DNA from: Anaerolineaceae bacterium UBA5211
GTDB taxonomy: Bacteria; Chloroflexota; Anaerolineae; Anaerolineales; Anaerolineaceae
NCBI GenBank assembly: GCA_002412595.1
Contig: DHVJ01000033.1
Location: forward strand, 1-46,722
Reading direction: 5' to 3'
Length of the DNA: 46,722 nucleotides
The translations under genes and the position numbers were made by a program. This document shows positions 39,053 to 46,722 of this stretch, piece after piece. The notes beneath the pieces were generated by a model. It was not told where the DNA came from. It was given only the letters and a program-made list of their open reading frames with translations, and made no database searches. How positions within the stretch are numbered: position 1 is the first letter of the stretch; every line of letters starts with the position of its first letter.

Positions 39053-41743
39053 TTAGGGAATGATGCTGAGCGCTTGTGCTTTGGCGACTGCCTGGGTACG
39101 GTTATGGACATTCAATTTTCGGAAAATATTGTAGATATGGACTTTGATTGTTGAGAGGGAAAGATGAAGGTGGTAGGCGATTTCTTGATTAGAAAGCCCC
39201 TGCGCGATCAAAGCGATGATTTCTGCTTCACGCGCTGTTAATGCTTCGATGATCTCTCCATTGAATTCAAACAATTTGCTTTTTTGTGCGTTGGAATCCA
39301 ATTGCGGAAAAAGCGTCAGTACCTTCCCGGCAAATTCTTCCTCGATATGGTTCTGAACCGCGTCATAAAGCAGGTTGATGATATCTTGTCCTTGTTCCAG
39401 GAAAACGCGTTTCTGGTTCTCCTGCTTTGCTTTTCTCAGGGCCAGACCGATGTATTTCAGTGCTTCACTGTGGCGATTAATCTTGTGGAACGCCATGGCA
39501 AGCAGGATAGCATATTGAATGGCAAAATCATCCAAATGACTGTTTTCAGCGTTTACCAACAGGCCCTGTAATAACTGGATGGCTTGCTCGAATTGATTAT
39601 TCTGCAGTAAAACCCAGGCATGGGTTAGGTCCTGAATTTCCTGAAAGAACACAGAAGAAAGCAGGAATGTGTTGCCTTTCCAGCTGCCTGGAGAAACAGA
39701 GTAGTGCCTCAGGTAATCAAGATCGTCGATTTCAACTTTCTGCCCCATCAACATTTTCAGTTGTGCGATACGACAACCTACGATGAAATCATCTAATTGG
39801 GAGGTATCAAAACGCTCAGCAAGCTCTTCTGCTTTTTGCATGGAAATTTTGGCTTCATCGTATTTATTTCGCGCTACCTGCACCCGTGCCAAGGAGGTCA
39901 AGCCGCTGAAAAAATGAAGAATTTCCCAATTTTTGGAAAGGTTCAGACTTTTTTTGAGTGTTTCTTCGGCTTCGGATAATCTGTCCCATTTATAGAGAAT
40001 TTCTCCCATTCCAATCAAGGCCACACTGGCGGCTGGCAAGTATTCACCTTCTCCAATATATGCCAAATCAAGCGCAGATTGAAAAGTATCCCAAGCCTTA
40101 TTCAGCTTTCCTTGTGCCTTGTGAATATCTCCTTTGAAGCTCAATGAGGTGATCGCAATAGTTAGATTGCCGTTGGTCTGTGCTTTTTGGCTGGTTTCTT
40201 CCAGTTGCTTGGCCGTATTTTCGAGATTACCTTCATAAACCAGGGTTTGCACAATATCGATCATACCTTGCAGAAATTCATCATCTTGTGCCGGATCAAC
40301 GTTGAAATCCTGGATGTTTTTAATAGCCTCATCAAAATTGCCCTGGATAAATGCGATTAATACATGGACAATGGAGTGGTCAAAACTGTCTTTTTTCTCG
40401 GCTTTATCCAGGATATCTAAAGTTTTCTGGATATCCTGATGGGGTCTCCCTTCCAGGATCATTGCAATGGCGTAATAGGAACAGAGCGAAGGGTTTGTAT
40501 GGAGAAAATCTTCCGGCAATCGTTCAATCCATCCAGCAAAGGTAAAAAATTCGCTTCTTTTAAGTACATGCTTAGCTTGTGTTTGAATTAAATTGGCCGC
40601 TGTTTCGATGTCGCCTGCCAGGAAGCGTTGATCGATTGCTTCCGCGTAATGCCCGTGTTGCTCAAACCACTCACTGGCTGCCCGGTGAAAAGAAATTACT
40701 TTTTCTTTGTTCTGGTTGGCGTTTTGGCTCTTTAACAAGTCGGCAAAGAGTCTGTGGTAGCGGTACCACTCACAATTATTGTCCAATGGGATGATGAAAA
40801 GGTTATTACGTTCCACATAATCCAAAATTTCGCGGCTGTCATTTCGCTGAAACACATAATCACACAGGGGCGCACAGAAGCGATCAAATAAAGATGAGTA
40901 AAAAAGGAACTCGGTTATTTCCGGTGTTTGGATTTTAAGGACTTCCTCCATCAGGTATTCCAAAATGTAGCGGTTGGTACCTTTGAAAGAATTGATGAAT
41001 TGTTCAATTCCCCGTTTATCTTTCTGTTTACTCATTGCGGTAACGGCCAGCTGCATACCGGCAGCCCAGCCTTCAATTTTTGAATTCAATACGTTTAATT
41101 CCGAACGGGTGAATTCAAATGGCAGACTGTGGCTGAAGAATGCTGAGGCTTCAGCGTCTGTGAAACACAGGTCAGATTGCCGAATATCATGCAAGTAATT
41201 TTTCGCCCGCCAATTGGCCAAATTCAAGGGTGGATCGCTGCGTGTTGCCAGGATAAGATGGACGTTTGGAGGAAGATTCTCAACAAAATAATTCACGGCA
41301 TTATGAATGGCTGCCAAGTGGATATGCTGGTAATCATCCAAAATTAAGATTATTGGATCTTCAATTTCGCATAGACAATTTAGTAAAATGTCCACATGGT
41401 TTATTGGATTCTTTTTAAGAATTTCAAAGTTATCTGAAATGATGGTTTTTAATTTATCGGAAGAGCATTTGAGCAGTGCTTGTACCAGATAATCTAAAAA
41501 ACGTACGGGGTCATTGTCGCTTTCATCAAGCGTCAACCAGGCGGGTTGGTGGTCGTATTCCTGAATCCAGTCAGCTAACAGGCTGGTTTTACCGAAACCG
41601 GCCGGGGCTGAAATGAGCGTAATACGACCGCTGATGTATTCCTCCAATGCAGCCGTCAAACGCCAACGGTGAATCGCACGGTCGAGGACCTTCGGATAAA
41701 AAAACTTAGTTTGAAGAAGGTTAGCGTTCTCGCTCATAGGCAT
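39053..41743 (-). CDS. LuxR-family LAL regulator (MalT-like, ATP-dependent)
   Basis: A protein of about 896 residues. The N terminus (LLQTKFFYPKVLDRAIHRWRLTAAL) matches the MalT-like start, followed by a STAND-type ATPase with Walker A ISAPAGFGKTSLLADWI and Walker B DPIILILDDYQHI. The central half has TPR-like helices (e.g. GDIHKAQGKLNKAWDTFQSALDLAYIG; MAFHKINRHSEALKYIGLALRKAKQ). The C terminus is a LuxR helix-turn-helix (LTAREAEIIALIAQGLSNQEIAYHLHLSLSTIKVHIYNIFRKLNV). Such proteins activate genes when bound by ATP and an inducer. The start is uncertain: ATG 41743 or 41737 align best with homologues, 41773 is also open, and none has a clear ribosome site. It precedes the small protein and the radical SAM gene on the same strand. 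Confidence 0.9.
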   Translation of the reverse strand: MPMSENANLLQTKFFYPKVLDRAIHRWRLTAALEEYISGRITLISAPAGFGKTSLLADWIQEYDHQPAWLTLDESDNDPVRFLDYLVQALLKCSSDKLKTIISDNFEILKKNPINHVDILLNCLCEIEDPIILILDDYQHIHLAAIHNAVNYFVENLPPNVHLILATRSDPPLNLANWRAKNYLHDIRQSDLCFTDAEASAFFSHSLPFEFTRSELNVLNSKIEGWAAGMQLAVTAMSKQKDKRGIEQFINSFKGTNRYILEYLMEEVLKIQTPEITEFLFYSSLFDRFCAPLCDYVFQRNDSREILDYVERNNLFIIPLDNNCEWYRYHRLFADLLKSQNANQNKEKVISFHRAASEWFEQHGHYAEAIDQRFLAGDIETAANLIQTQAKHVLKRSEFFTFAGWIERLPEDFLHTNPSLCSYYAIAMILEGRPHQDIQKTLDILDKAEKKDSFDHSIVHVLIAFIQGNFDEAIKNIQDFNVDPAQDDEFLQGMIDIVQTLVYEGNLENTAKQLEETSQKAQTNGNLTIAITSLSFKGDIHKAQGKLNKAWDTFQSALDLAYIGEGEYLPAASVALIGMGEILYKWDRLSEAEETLKKSLNLSKNWEILHFFSGLTSLARVQVARNKYDEAKISMQKAEELAERFDTSQLDDFIVGCRIAQLKMLMGQKVEIDDLDYLRHYSVSPGSWKGNTFLLSSVFFQEIQDLTHAWVLLQNNQFEQAIQLLQGLLVNAENSHLDDFAIQYAILLAMAFHKINRHSEALKYIGLALRKAKQENQKRVFLEQGQDIINLLYDAVQNHIEEEFAGKVLTLFPQLDSNAQKSKLFEFNGEIIEALTAREAEIIALIAQGLSNQEIAYHLHLSLSTIKVHIYNIFRKLNVHNRTQAVAKAQALSIIP

Positions 41744-41858
41744 GTCAGGATAATTCAGGCAAGTGTAGCACATTTAAAAGTATTTGAATCTGATTAACAG
41801 CATATAAACAGTCCTAAATAATTAAGCGTACGAAGGGCTTTGTTCCTGACATAAAATA

Positions 41859-41886
41859 AAGAGAAGTGAAAAATAGCACTTCTCTC
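41859..41886 (-). terminator. Terminator of the methyltransferase-DUF1028-PPK2 operon
   Basis: AGAGAAGTG (41860-41868) and CACTTCTCT (41877-41885) form a 9-bp stem with an 8-base loop. On the minus strand it is followed by TTTATTTTAT. It lies 33 bases after the PPK2 stop, on the strand being terminated. Confidence 0.8.
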
Positions 41887-41918
41887 CTAAACGAATTAGT
41901 TTATCAATATCAGATGCT

Positions 41919-42740
41919 TCAAGAGTTTTTTAATGGATCCACATATTGATGTATGTTTTCCACCGGTTCGGGATATGCCATTTTCAAATTCTTGAGATGA
42001 TTCACAATGATATGAGAGATGACTAAATCACGGTACCAATTATGATTAGCCGGAATGACGTACCAGGGGGCATAGGGCTTGCTGGTTTTATCAATAACAT
42101 CCTGATAAGCTTCCATATACGCATCCCAGTATTTCCTTTCCTCAACATCACTGGGATTGAACTTCCATTGTTTTTCAGGATTTTCCAAACGCTCAATGAA
42201 TCGCTCTTTTTGCTCTTCTTTGCTGATAAATAAGAAAAACTTCAGAATGGTTGTCTCCTCATTGGCCAGCATACGTTCAAACTCATTGATTTCTTCGTAA
42301 CGTTTTTTCCATACTTTTTCGGGCACCAGTTCGTGAACACGGACAACCAGCACATCTTCATAGTGCGAGCGATTGAAGATAACGATTTCCCCGTTGGCAG
42401 GGGCTTTTTGATGAACGCGCCATAAATAATCATGGGCGATTTCCAAAGGGGTGGGGACTTTGAAGGAGGCAACTTTGACTCCCTGCGGATTGACTCCATC
42501 GAAGATCGCGCGAATGGTGCCATCTTTGCCGCCGCTGTCCATGGCTTGAAGGATAATGAGAACTTTGTGTTTGCCTTCTGCATATAAAAGCTGCTGCAGC
42601 TTGACCAACTCCTTGCGTAATGATTTGAGTTCCTTTTTGGCTTCTTTTTTTCCTTTAGGCGCCAAGCTTTCGTCGTCTGCGTCGAAATGACTCAGCACGA
42701 TTTGATTGCTGGAGTTGACCAGATATTCATTCGCTTTCAT
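41919..42740 (-). CDS. Polyphosphate kinase 2 family protein
   Basis: A 273-residue PPK2 domain protein. Walker A is ILQAMDSGGKDGTIRAIFDGVNPQG, the lid and Walker B segment IFNRSHYEDVLVVRVH is nearly diagnostic, and KQWKFNPSDVEERKYWDAYMEAYQDVI follows as in the family. PPK2 transfers phosphate between polyphosphate and nucleotides (AMP, ADP or GDP). The single-domain length fits the ADP/AMP-phosphorylating group, but class cannot be read. The start is at ATG 42740, as GAGG lies 5 bases upstream. The GTG at 42746 overlaps that site. The GAGG lies inside the last codons of the upstream DUF1028 gene. Confidence 0.95.
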   Translation of the reverse strand: MKANEYLVNSSNQIVLSHFDADDESLAPKGKKEAKKELKSLRKELVKLQQLLYAEGKHKVLIILQAMDSGGKDGTIRAIFDGVNPQGVKVASFKVPTPLEIAHDYLWRVHQKAPANGEIVIFNRSHYEDVLVVRVHELVPEKVWKKRYEEINEFERMLANEETTILKFFLFISKEEQKERFIERLENPEKQWKFNPSDVEERKYWDAYMEAYQDVIDKTSKPYAPWYVIPANHNWYRDLVISHIIVNHLKNLKMAYPEPVENIHQYVDPLKNS

Positions 42741-42747
42741 CTTCACC

Positions 42748-43668
42748 TCACGATTTAATTTGAATGGATAAAATCTGCCGCATCATTTGCGGGTCATCCC
42801 GCAGCAGCCCGCAAGCCGGCAGCCGTTGTACCAATTCAGCCCAATTCGGATTCTGATTGAAGACCTGCGCGAATATAGGCAGGGCTTCTTCTACTTTGCC
42901 GATATCTGCCAAGGTGACGGCTTGCCAAAATGGGATTTCATCTATTTTTGGAGCGAGAGCGGCCGCCTGACCATATTTTTCCTGTGCGGCTTTCATTTCA
43001 TCCTTTGCCAGCAGCGCATCGCCCTGGTTCATCAGCTCGTAAGCACGCTGAATGTTGAGCAGGCGTTCCAATTCCACCAGTGGCTTGGGGGAATCATCTA
43101 CGCGGATGTCCACCAGCAAATGTTCCCAGGGTTTGTCGCTTTTCACGCCATCAGCAATTAGCATACAGGCGCTTTGCTGTCCGCGGATATCCCCACCGGC
43201 TGTCTGTGCGGCTTGCAGCGCGGCCAGCATGCGCAGGCTCAAATCACCCTGCGCTTTCTCAAACGCGGCCGCCATTTCCGGCCATACGCGCGCGTTCATC
43301 ATCATATTCGCTTGTACGGAATATCCGCTGCCGCTTTGGTGACCGGCAGCACTGATGCAGCGAGTACCGGTGTGCACCGCAACTTGACCGCTGGCGTCCA
43401 CAATGGCGACCTGGCGCAGCTCCCGACCTTTGTCCTGAGCAAGTAATTCCTGCAGCACCTGATCAGCGGGTTTTCCGCTGCGAAGAGCGTCTAATCCGCG
43501 CGGGCCGTAAGCAGGTTCTACCATGGATTGGGTGGCGATGGCGCCTACGCCGGCTTCTACCCAGGGACATAACGATCCGACTGCGAACCAGTGTGATTGA
43601 ACGGCCACACCGAATTGCCCGCTTTCTTCATCTCTGGCTACGATTGAATAGGTATGTAGAAATGCCAT
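42748..43668 (-). CDS. DUF1028 domain protein (Ntn-hydrolase-like)
   Basis: A 306-residue protein. The first 200 residues match DUF1028 (TYSIVARDEESGQFGVAVQSHWFAVGSLCPWVEAGVGAIATQSMVEPAYGPRGLDAL; SGYSVQANMMMN; AAQTAGGDIRGQQSACMLI), a family resembling Ntn hydrolases and linked to peptidoglycan or urate-related chemistry in others. The rest (about 210-300) is a TPR-like helical extension (AYELMNQGDALLAKDEMKAAQEKYGQAAAL; AVTLADIGKVEEALPIF). The start is at 43668, since AGGAGG lies 4 bases upstream. Longer open frames have no such site. It lies 14 bases after the methyltransferase gene. Confidence 0.88.
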   Translation of the reverse strand: MAFLHTYSIVARDEESGQFGVAVQSHWFAVGSLCPWVEAGVGAIATQSMVEPAYGPRGLDALRSGKPADQVLQELLAQDKGRELRQVAIVDASGQVAVHTGTRCISAAGHQSGSGYSVQANMMMNARVWPEMAAAFEKAQGDLSLRMLAALQAAQTAGGDIRGQQSACMLIADGVKSDKPWEHLLVDIRVDDSPKPLVELERLLNIQRAYELMNQGDALLAKDEMKAAQEKYGQAAALAPKIDEIPFWQAVTLADIGKVEEALPIFAQVFNQNPNWAELVQRLPACGLLRDDPQMMRQILSIQIKS

Positions 43669-43682
43669 TTTCCTCCTGGCCT

Positions 43683-44579
43683 TTATGACCGGTACCAGCG
43701 CACAAACATGGATTGGTTGATTTTGCGTCCGGCAGATTTTTCCTGTTGGACCATCCATCCATACTCAATTTGCCCATGATAGGGCTGCATCAGGTGATTT
43801 ACCCATTGGTAAAGCTCAAAAGGAATATTCTGAATATCGTATGCGGTCAGATAAACGAACAAAGGTTGGGGAGTGAGAATATCCCGGCAGGCCTGCAGCA
43901 GATCCGGAACTGCTTTTTCAAATTTCCAAACTTCCCCTTTAGGGCCGCGGCCAAAACGGGGCGGGTCCAGAATAATCCCGTCGTACTGATTACCGCGGCG
44001 CGCTTCCCGTTCCACGAATTTAAAAGCGTCATCCACAATCCAGCGAATTGGTTTTTCTGACAGTCCAGACATTTGCTGGTTCTGCTGCGCCCACTTGACA
44101 GTTGAACGGGAAGCCTCCACATGGGTGACCTCTGCGCCGGCGCGGGCTGCAAACAGGGAAGCGATGCCTGTATAACCAAACAGGTTTAGGATTTTCGGGG
44201 TAGGTTCAGCGGAGCGGATGCGATCTTCTATCCAGTTCCAGCTTGGATATTGTTCCGGGAAGATGCCAATGTGGCGAGAATTATGGATGCGCAGTTGAAC
44301 GGTCAGTCCCGCTAAATTGATGGTCCAGTCATCCGGTAGGGGATGATGGATTTGCCAGTTACCGGACTGCTGTCCTTTTTCAATGTAAAAAACGGCATCC
44401 GCATTTTGCCAATCCGCTTGCGGCAGTGCGGGTTTCCATATTGCCTGCGGCTCAAAACGCACCAATTTCACCGGGCCAAAACGTTCCAGTTTTTGCGCGT
44501 TACCGCTGTCTAAAATTTCATAATTGTCCCAACCACTTGTGGTAGCATGTAAGGGTTCTTGTTTGTTATATTTCGCCAT
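43683..44579 (-). CDS. Class I SAM-dependent methyltransferase (RlmI/RlmK-like)
   Basis: A 298-residue methyltransferase. Motif I is ILNLFGYTGIASLFAARAGAEVTHVEASRSTVKWAQQN, and the catalytic-region motif is IILDPPRFGRGPKGEVWKFEK (DPPRF), as in 23S rRNA cytosine methyltransferases of the RlmI group. There is no N-terminal PUA domain. Residues 1-110 form a different beta-rich domain. RNA is the likely substrate, but this is inferred from the motif. It is the first gene of the three-gene minus-strand operon and is divergent from the aminotransferase gene. Confidence 0.9.
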   Translation of the reverse strand: MAKYNKQEPLHATTSGWDNYEILDSGNAQKLERFGPVKLVRFEPQAIWKPALPQADWQNADAVFYIEKGQQSGNWQIHHPLPDDWTINLAGLTVQLRIHNSRHIGIFPEQYPSWNWIEDRIRSAEPTPKILNLFGYTGIASLFAARAGAEVTHVEASRSTVKWAQQNQQMSGLSEKPIRWIVDDAFKFVEREARRGNQYDGIILDPPRFGRGPKGEVWKFEKAVPDLLQACRDILTPQPLFVYLTAYDIQNIPFELYQWVNHLMQPYHGQIEYGWMVQQEKSAGRKINQSMFVRWYRS

Positions 44580-44644
44580 ATTTTTTTGTTTTATTGTTAA
44601 TCATACACCAAGGCTGTTGTGCGAAAACCAACTGCTCAAAAGAG

Positions 44645-44650
44645 TATAAT
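44645..44650 (+). promoter_or_regulatory. Candidate -10 box of the C-S lyase gene
   Basis: TATAAT at 44645-44650 lies 16 bases before the ATG at 44667, so the leader would be only a few bases. No ribosome site is visible before that ATG, which fits a nearly leaderless transcript. A clear -35 box was not found. Confidence 0.4.
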
Positions 44651-44666
44651 TTTGCCATAAACCATT

Positions 44667-45815
44667 ATGAAAAACGAAAACTTTGACCAACTCATTGACC
44701 GAAAACATAACAATAGCATCAAATGGGATTTGTACCCTGAAGAAGTCTTACCCTTGTGGGTGGCTGATATGGATTTCGCAGCACCGCCTCCAATTCTGGA
44801 AGCGATGCAAAAGAGAATAGACCATCCCGTCTTCGGTTATGAAGGGCCGGATGCGGAATTATTGGAAGCTATCTGCAATTGGGTAGAGCGCCGTCATCAT
44901 TGGAAAGTCTCACCGGATCAGGTTATGCTGATGACTGGCGTGGTTTCCGGAATGAATTGGGTTGCCAATACCTTTAAAGAAGACGGCAAGGACCTGCTCA
45001 TCCAAACACCGGTCTATCCGCCATTTTTCCAGGTGGCCAAAAACACGGCTACAGGCTTAATAGAAGCGCCTCTCACTCAGACAGACCAGGGCTATCAAAT
45101 TGATTTTGATGAGTTTGAAAAACTGGCCAGTTCGGGTGCGGGTGTATTTATCCTGTGCAATCCGCATAACCCGGTGGGCCGGATATATACCAGAGCGGAG
45201 CTGGAAAGGCTGGGCGAGATTTGTTTACGATATGGCATCACCATTTGCGCGGATGAAATTCACTGCGATTTGGTCTATTCCGGTTATCAACATATCTCTA
45301 TCGCATCGCTTTCCGATGAACTGGCAGCAAACACCATCACACTGATGGCAGCCAGCAAGACCTTCAACATCCCCGGTTTGAATTTCTCCTTTGCGATCAT
45401 CCCGAATGAAGATAACCGCAACCGCATGCAGAAAGCTGCGGCCGGCATGACCGGTCATGCCGAAATATTGGCCAATGCAGCCGCCAAAGCGGCATTTACC
45501 CAATGTGATGACTGGTTGGTTGACCTATTGGGTTACCTGGAGGCCAACCGCGACTACTTAATGAATTTTGTTCTGGCAGAGATGCCTGAAATAAAAATCT
45601 ACCAGCCGCAGGGAACCTATCTGGCTTGGCTGGATTGCCGGACCCTGGGATTGAAACCGGATCCCTACCAATTCTTTCTGAGTGACGCCAAAGTGGCGCT
45701 TAACGATGGAAAGACTTTCGGCACGCCCGGAGAAGGATTCGTACGGCTGAATTTTGGCTGCCCGCGCGCTACATTACAGCAAGCATTGGAGAGAATGGCT
45801 GCTGCGCTCCATTAA
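44667..45815 (+). CDS. MalY/PatB family PLP-dependent C-S lyase / aminotransferase
   Basis: A 382-residue fold-type I enzyme. The MalY/PatB N-terminal signature is present (NSIKWDLYPEEVLPLWVADMDFAAPPPILEAMQKRIDHPVFGY), as are PHNPVGRIYTRAEL, ADEIHCDLVYSGYQHISIAS and the PLP-lysine motif MAASKTFNIPGLNFSFAI. Members cleave cystathionine and related thioethers. Some act as aminotransferases. The C terminus has FVRLNFGCPRATLQQALERM with the conserved arginine. It precedes the YdcF-like gene by 20 bases on the same strand. Confidence 0.93.
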   Translation: MKNENFDQLIDRKHNNSIKWDLYPEEVLPLWVADMDFAAPPPILEAMQKRIDHPVFGYEGPDAELLEAICNWVERRHHWKVSPDQVMLMTGVVSGMNWVANTFKEDGKDLLIQTPVYPPFFQVAKNTATGLIEAPLTQTDQGYQIDFDEFEKLASSGAGVFILCNPHNPVGRIYTRAELERLGEICLRYGITICADEIHCDLVYSGYQHISIASLSDELAANTITLMAASKTFNIPGLNFSFAIIPNEDNRNRMQKAAAGMTGHAEILANAAAKAAFTQCDDWLVDLLGYLEANRDYLMNFVLAEMPEIKIYQPQGTYLAWLDCRTLGLKPDPYQFFLSDAKVALNDGKTFGTPGEGFVRLNFGCPRATLQQALERMAAALH

Positions 45816-45835
45816 GGAACAAAACAGGTAATTTT

Positions 45836-46483
45836 ATGTCTGAAAAAGAAAAAAATAAATCATGTATGGGGGGCTGCCTCAAGGTTGTGGGCAGCGGCAT
45901 CGGATTGATGGTGCTGATTGTCCTCTTGATTGCCGGCGCTTATGTCCTGCTGCGGGGTGCCGGCGCATACCTGATTTACGCGGATGATCTGGAACCGGCA
46001 GACGTAATCGTAGTATTAAGCGGCGGCACAGACAGCCGCATGAATGAAGCTCTTAGCCTTTACAAAGAAGATTACGCCAAGATCATTGTGCTCACGGAAA
46101 CCGGCGAACAAACGGAAGGCTATGAAAATCTCAACAGTTTTGACATGCGCATTCAGCTTATGAACAACGGCGTTCCCAGCGGGAATATCATGATCACCGA
46201 TTTAACCGTCAACACTACTGTAGATGAAGCCGTGGCCATTCGTGATTTGATGCAGAACCGCCAATATCGCAGCGCGATTGTGGTGACTGATCCGTACCAT
46301 ACCCGCCGGTCTAAACTGATCTTCAACCAGGTGTTTGATGAAACCGGCATTGACATCACCGTGCACCCGGTGCGTTCCTCCTGGTATAACTCCCGTACCT
46401 GGTTCACCAGCGTAAAGGGCTGGCAATTTACTCTGTTGGAGTATGCCAAACTTATTTCCATGAAATTTGGTATTGCGGAATAA
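45836..46483 (+). CDS. YdcF/SanA-like DUF218 protein with a membrane anchor
   Basis: A 215-residue protein. A short N-terminal segment precedes one membrane helix (about residues 16-40, IGLMVLIVLLIAGAYVLLRG). The remainder is a DUF218 domain (ADVIVVLSGGTDSRMNEALSLYKEDYAKIIVLTETG; NTTVDEAVAIRDLM; SAIVVTDPYHTRRSKLIFNQVF). YdcF-type proteins bind SAM or nucleotides, while SanA-type ones affect the envelope. The domain is predicted to face outside. A strong bidirectional terminator follows. Confidence 0.88.
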   Translation: MSEKEKNKSCMGGCLKVVGSGIGLMVLIVLLIAGAYVLLRGAGAYLIYADDLEPADVIVVLSGGTDSRMNEALSLYKEDYAKIIVLTETGEQTEGYENLNSFDMRIQLMNNGVPSGNIMITDLTVNTTVDEAVAIRDLMQNRQYRSAIVVTDPYHTRRSKLIFNQVFDETGIDITVHPVRSSWYNSRTWFTSVKGWQFTLLEYAKLISMKFGIAE

Positions 46484-46484
46484 A

Positions 46485-46511
46485 AAAGAACCGCTTAGCG
46501 GTTCTTTAATT
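46485..46511. terminator. Bidirectional terminator
   Basis: AAAGAACCGC (46485-46494) and GCGGTTCTTT (46498-46507) pair around TTA. Flanking A and T runs allow it to serve the plus-strand YdcF-like gene and the minus-strand cold-shock gene. Confidence 0.82.
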
Positions 46512-46535
46512 TATAACTGAATTCAGAGTAATTGT

Positions 46536-46722
46536 TTATGATACGGGTACGACTTCAGCCGCTTGAAGTCCTTTTGGTCCTTCTTCCACTGAAAACTCAA
46601 CTACCTGTCCTTGTTTAAGGACCCGGTATCCGTCCATCTGGATTGAGGAGAAGTGCACAAATACATCTTCACCATCCTCACGGCCAATGAATCCGTAGCC
46701 CTTGGAAGGGCTGAACCATTTA
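46536..46722 (-). CDS. Cold-shock protein, partial (start outside window)
   Basis: The last 61 codons of a CspA-family gene. The visible product runs KWFSPSKGYGFIGREDGEDVFVHFSSIQMDGYRVLKQGQVVEFSVEEGPKGLQAAEVVPVS (given here by its motifs RNP1 KGYGFI and RNP2 VFVHFS). It binds single-stranded nucleic acids as an RNA chaperone. Only the N-terminal few residues lie beyond the window end. It converges on the YdcF-like gene and shares its terminator. Confidence 0.95.
   Translation of the reverse strand, partial: KWFSPSKGYGFIGREDGEDVFVHFSSIQMDGYRVLKQGQVVEFSVEEGPKGLQAAEVVPVS

Overview
The window reads as one piece of a bacterial chromosome, most likely from an anaerobic or facultative member of the Chloroflexota (Anaerolineae-like). 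This assignment is an inference. It rests on the mix of a 900-residue MalT/LAL-type LuxR regulator, membrane-anchored TPR-like proteins next to an oligopeptide-binding lipoprotein, several domain fusions (MOSC-MogA, MoeA-PBP, NifS-SelD), strong GGAGG ribosome sites and balanced base composition. There are no rRNA or tRNA genes, no CRISPR array and no recognisable insertion sequence.

Layout. (1) 131-5610, minus strand: a tightly packed molybdenum-cofactor operon, moeA, moeA-PBP fusion, moaC, moaA, MOSC-MogA fusion, closed by a hairpin near 75-93. (2) 5757-6644, minus: a small exported protein of unknown function with an abnormal start and its own terminator. (3) 6823-11285, plus: a TetR regulator behind a textbook promoter carrying two operator copies, a rifampin-phosphotransferase/PEP-synthase-like enzyme and an MFS exporter, apparently an autoregulated drug-response operon. 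(4) 11534-15410, minus: two envelope proteins (TPR-like; beta-helix plus propeller) separated by a decayed copy of the comM 3' end. (5) 15685-17217, minus: intact comM. (6) 17577-20971, plus: a membrane TPR-like protein translationally coupled to an orphan peptide-binding lipoprotein.

(7) 21140-28608, plus: the most distinctive locus. A SorC-type sugar-responsive regulator is followed by a complete E1alpha-E1beta-E2 2-oxoacid/acetoin dehydrogenase core, then a galactitol-type PTS (EIIA, EIIB, EIIC), then a small membrane protein and a cupin. E2 and EIIA are joined by an ATGA overlap, so a PTS uptake system and a dehydrogenase core appear to be expressed as one unit. The PTS makes pyruvate from PEP and the E1/E2 core probably consumes pyruvate or a related 2-oxoacid.

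(8) 28624-31444: single enzymes (methyltransferases, DinB-like, DJ-1/PfpI, ICMT-like, EF-Tu-domain-2-like). (9) 31524-36320, plus: an ABC-2 exporter (ATPase and two permeases) followed 13 bases later by a cysteine desulfurase-selenophosphate synthetase fusion. (10) 36556-37011: a lipoprotein carrying a cytochrome-c-like domain whose two haem cysteines are alanines. (11) 37171-41743, minus: LAL regulator, a small protein of unknown function and a radical SAM protein. (12) 41919-44579, minus: methyltransferase, DUF1028 protein and PPK2 kinase. (13) 44667-46483, plus: MalY/PatB-type C-S lyase and a YdcF-like protein. (14) 46536-46722, minus: a cold-shock protein cut by the window end.

Three threads may connect: Mo cofactor synthesis plus selenophosphate synthesis (raising a possible seleno-molybdenum enzyme elsewhere), the PTS-dehydrogenase operon, and the TetR-Rph-MFS resistance operon. 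All functions are read from sequence motifs by eye. No database search was run.
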